Assembly: GCA_013289665.1 (NCBI GenBank)
Contig: JABCZN010000024.1
Coordinates: 1-41,237 of the forward strand
Source of the DNA: Acidobacteriota bacterium
GTDB lineage: Bacteria > Acidobacteriota > Terriglobia > Acidiferrales > UBA7541
Length of the DNA stretch: 41,237 bases
Direction: 5' to 3'
Shown here: positions 41,197-41,237 of the stretch, one piece after another
Numbering within the stretch: position 1 is the first letter of the stretch
Layout: every line of letters starts with the position of its first letter
Position numbers and translations under genes: made by a program
The notes under the pieces: model-generated
Told to the model about the DNA's origin: nothing
The model's input: the letters and a program-made list of their open reading frames with translations, nothing else
Database searches by the model: none

Positions 41197-41237
41197 AAGA
41201 GTGGTCTTCCTCAGGCGGTCCGGTCGTTGTCTTCCCG

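Overview
The window looks like a chromosomal segment of a GC-rich soil bacterium, most probably an acidobacterium (Acidobacteriota, Terriglobia-like). This is inferred from gene content: two paralogous secreted proteins with a carboxypeptidase-regulatory-like domain, an atypical PilZ protein, an Ig-like-domain lipoprotein protease, a cyclic-nucleotide-binding/thioredoxin-reductase fusion, several toxin-antitoxin pairs and dispersed short hairpin repeats. No rRNA or taxonomic marker confirms it.

Positions 1-6.8 kb form an accessory island: a Phd/VapC pair (131-798, minus) with a clear promoter and palindromic operator; a frameshifted ssb pseudogene (1000-1376); a second Phd/VapC pair (2133-2797) bracketed by two 5'-half fragments of a tRNA-Ser gene, which suggests old site-specific integration; a cNMP-binding/thioredoxin-like/flavoprotein reductase fusion (3212-4885); an AbrB/VapC pair (4990-5620, minus); and an ADP-ribosylglycohydrolase (6020-6820).

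Positions 7.2-24 kb are mostly housekeeping and envelope genes: the two CarboxypepD_reg paralogues (7215-8333; 16008-17207), a radical SAM protein, a VTT/DedA-like membrane protein, a three-part acyl-activating/ACP/acyltransferase fusion, a protoporphyrinogen oxidase, an alpha/beta hydrolase, a PilZ protein, an M20 peptidase, DUF1203 and DUF169 proteins, an HU-like protein with promoter and terminator, a small cytochrome c, a TPR protein and a POT-like MFS transporter.

At about 24 kb the + strand changes from C-rich to strongly G-rich whichever strand the genes are on. The junction is a gene-poor stretch followed by a frameshifted higB with intact higA, and then a remnant that resembles a DpnI-type C-terminal domain.

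Positions 25-41 kb hold a secreted DinB-like protein; an overlapping esterase / ABC permease / ABC ATPase operon; an MFS transporter; a DUF1801 protein; the threonine-degradation pair tdh-kbl (threonine to 2-amino-3-ketobutyrate to glycine plus acetyl-CoA); a secreted Gly/Ala-rich protein; polA; a serine-protease lipoprotein with a duplicated C-terminal module; a rhodanese; and an aldo/keto reductase cut short near the right edge. Members of a dispersed hairpin repeat sit between these genes, and two related tracts lie inside coding sequence.

I found no CRISPR array, complete tRNA, complete transposase or recognisable phage module. The best candidates for something new are the tRNA-Ser-flanked toxin island, the lipid-enzyme fusion with its neighbours, and the CarboxypepD_reg paralogue family.
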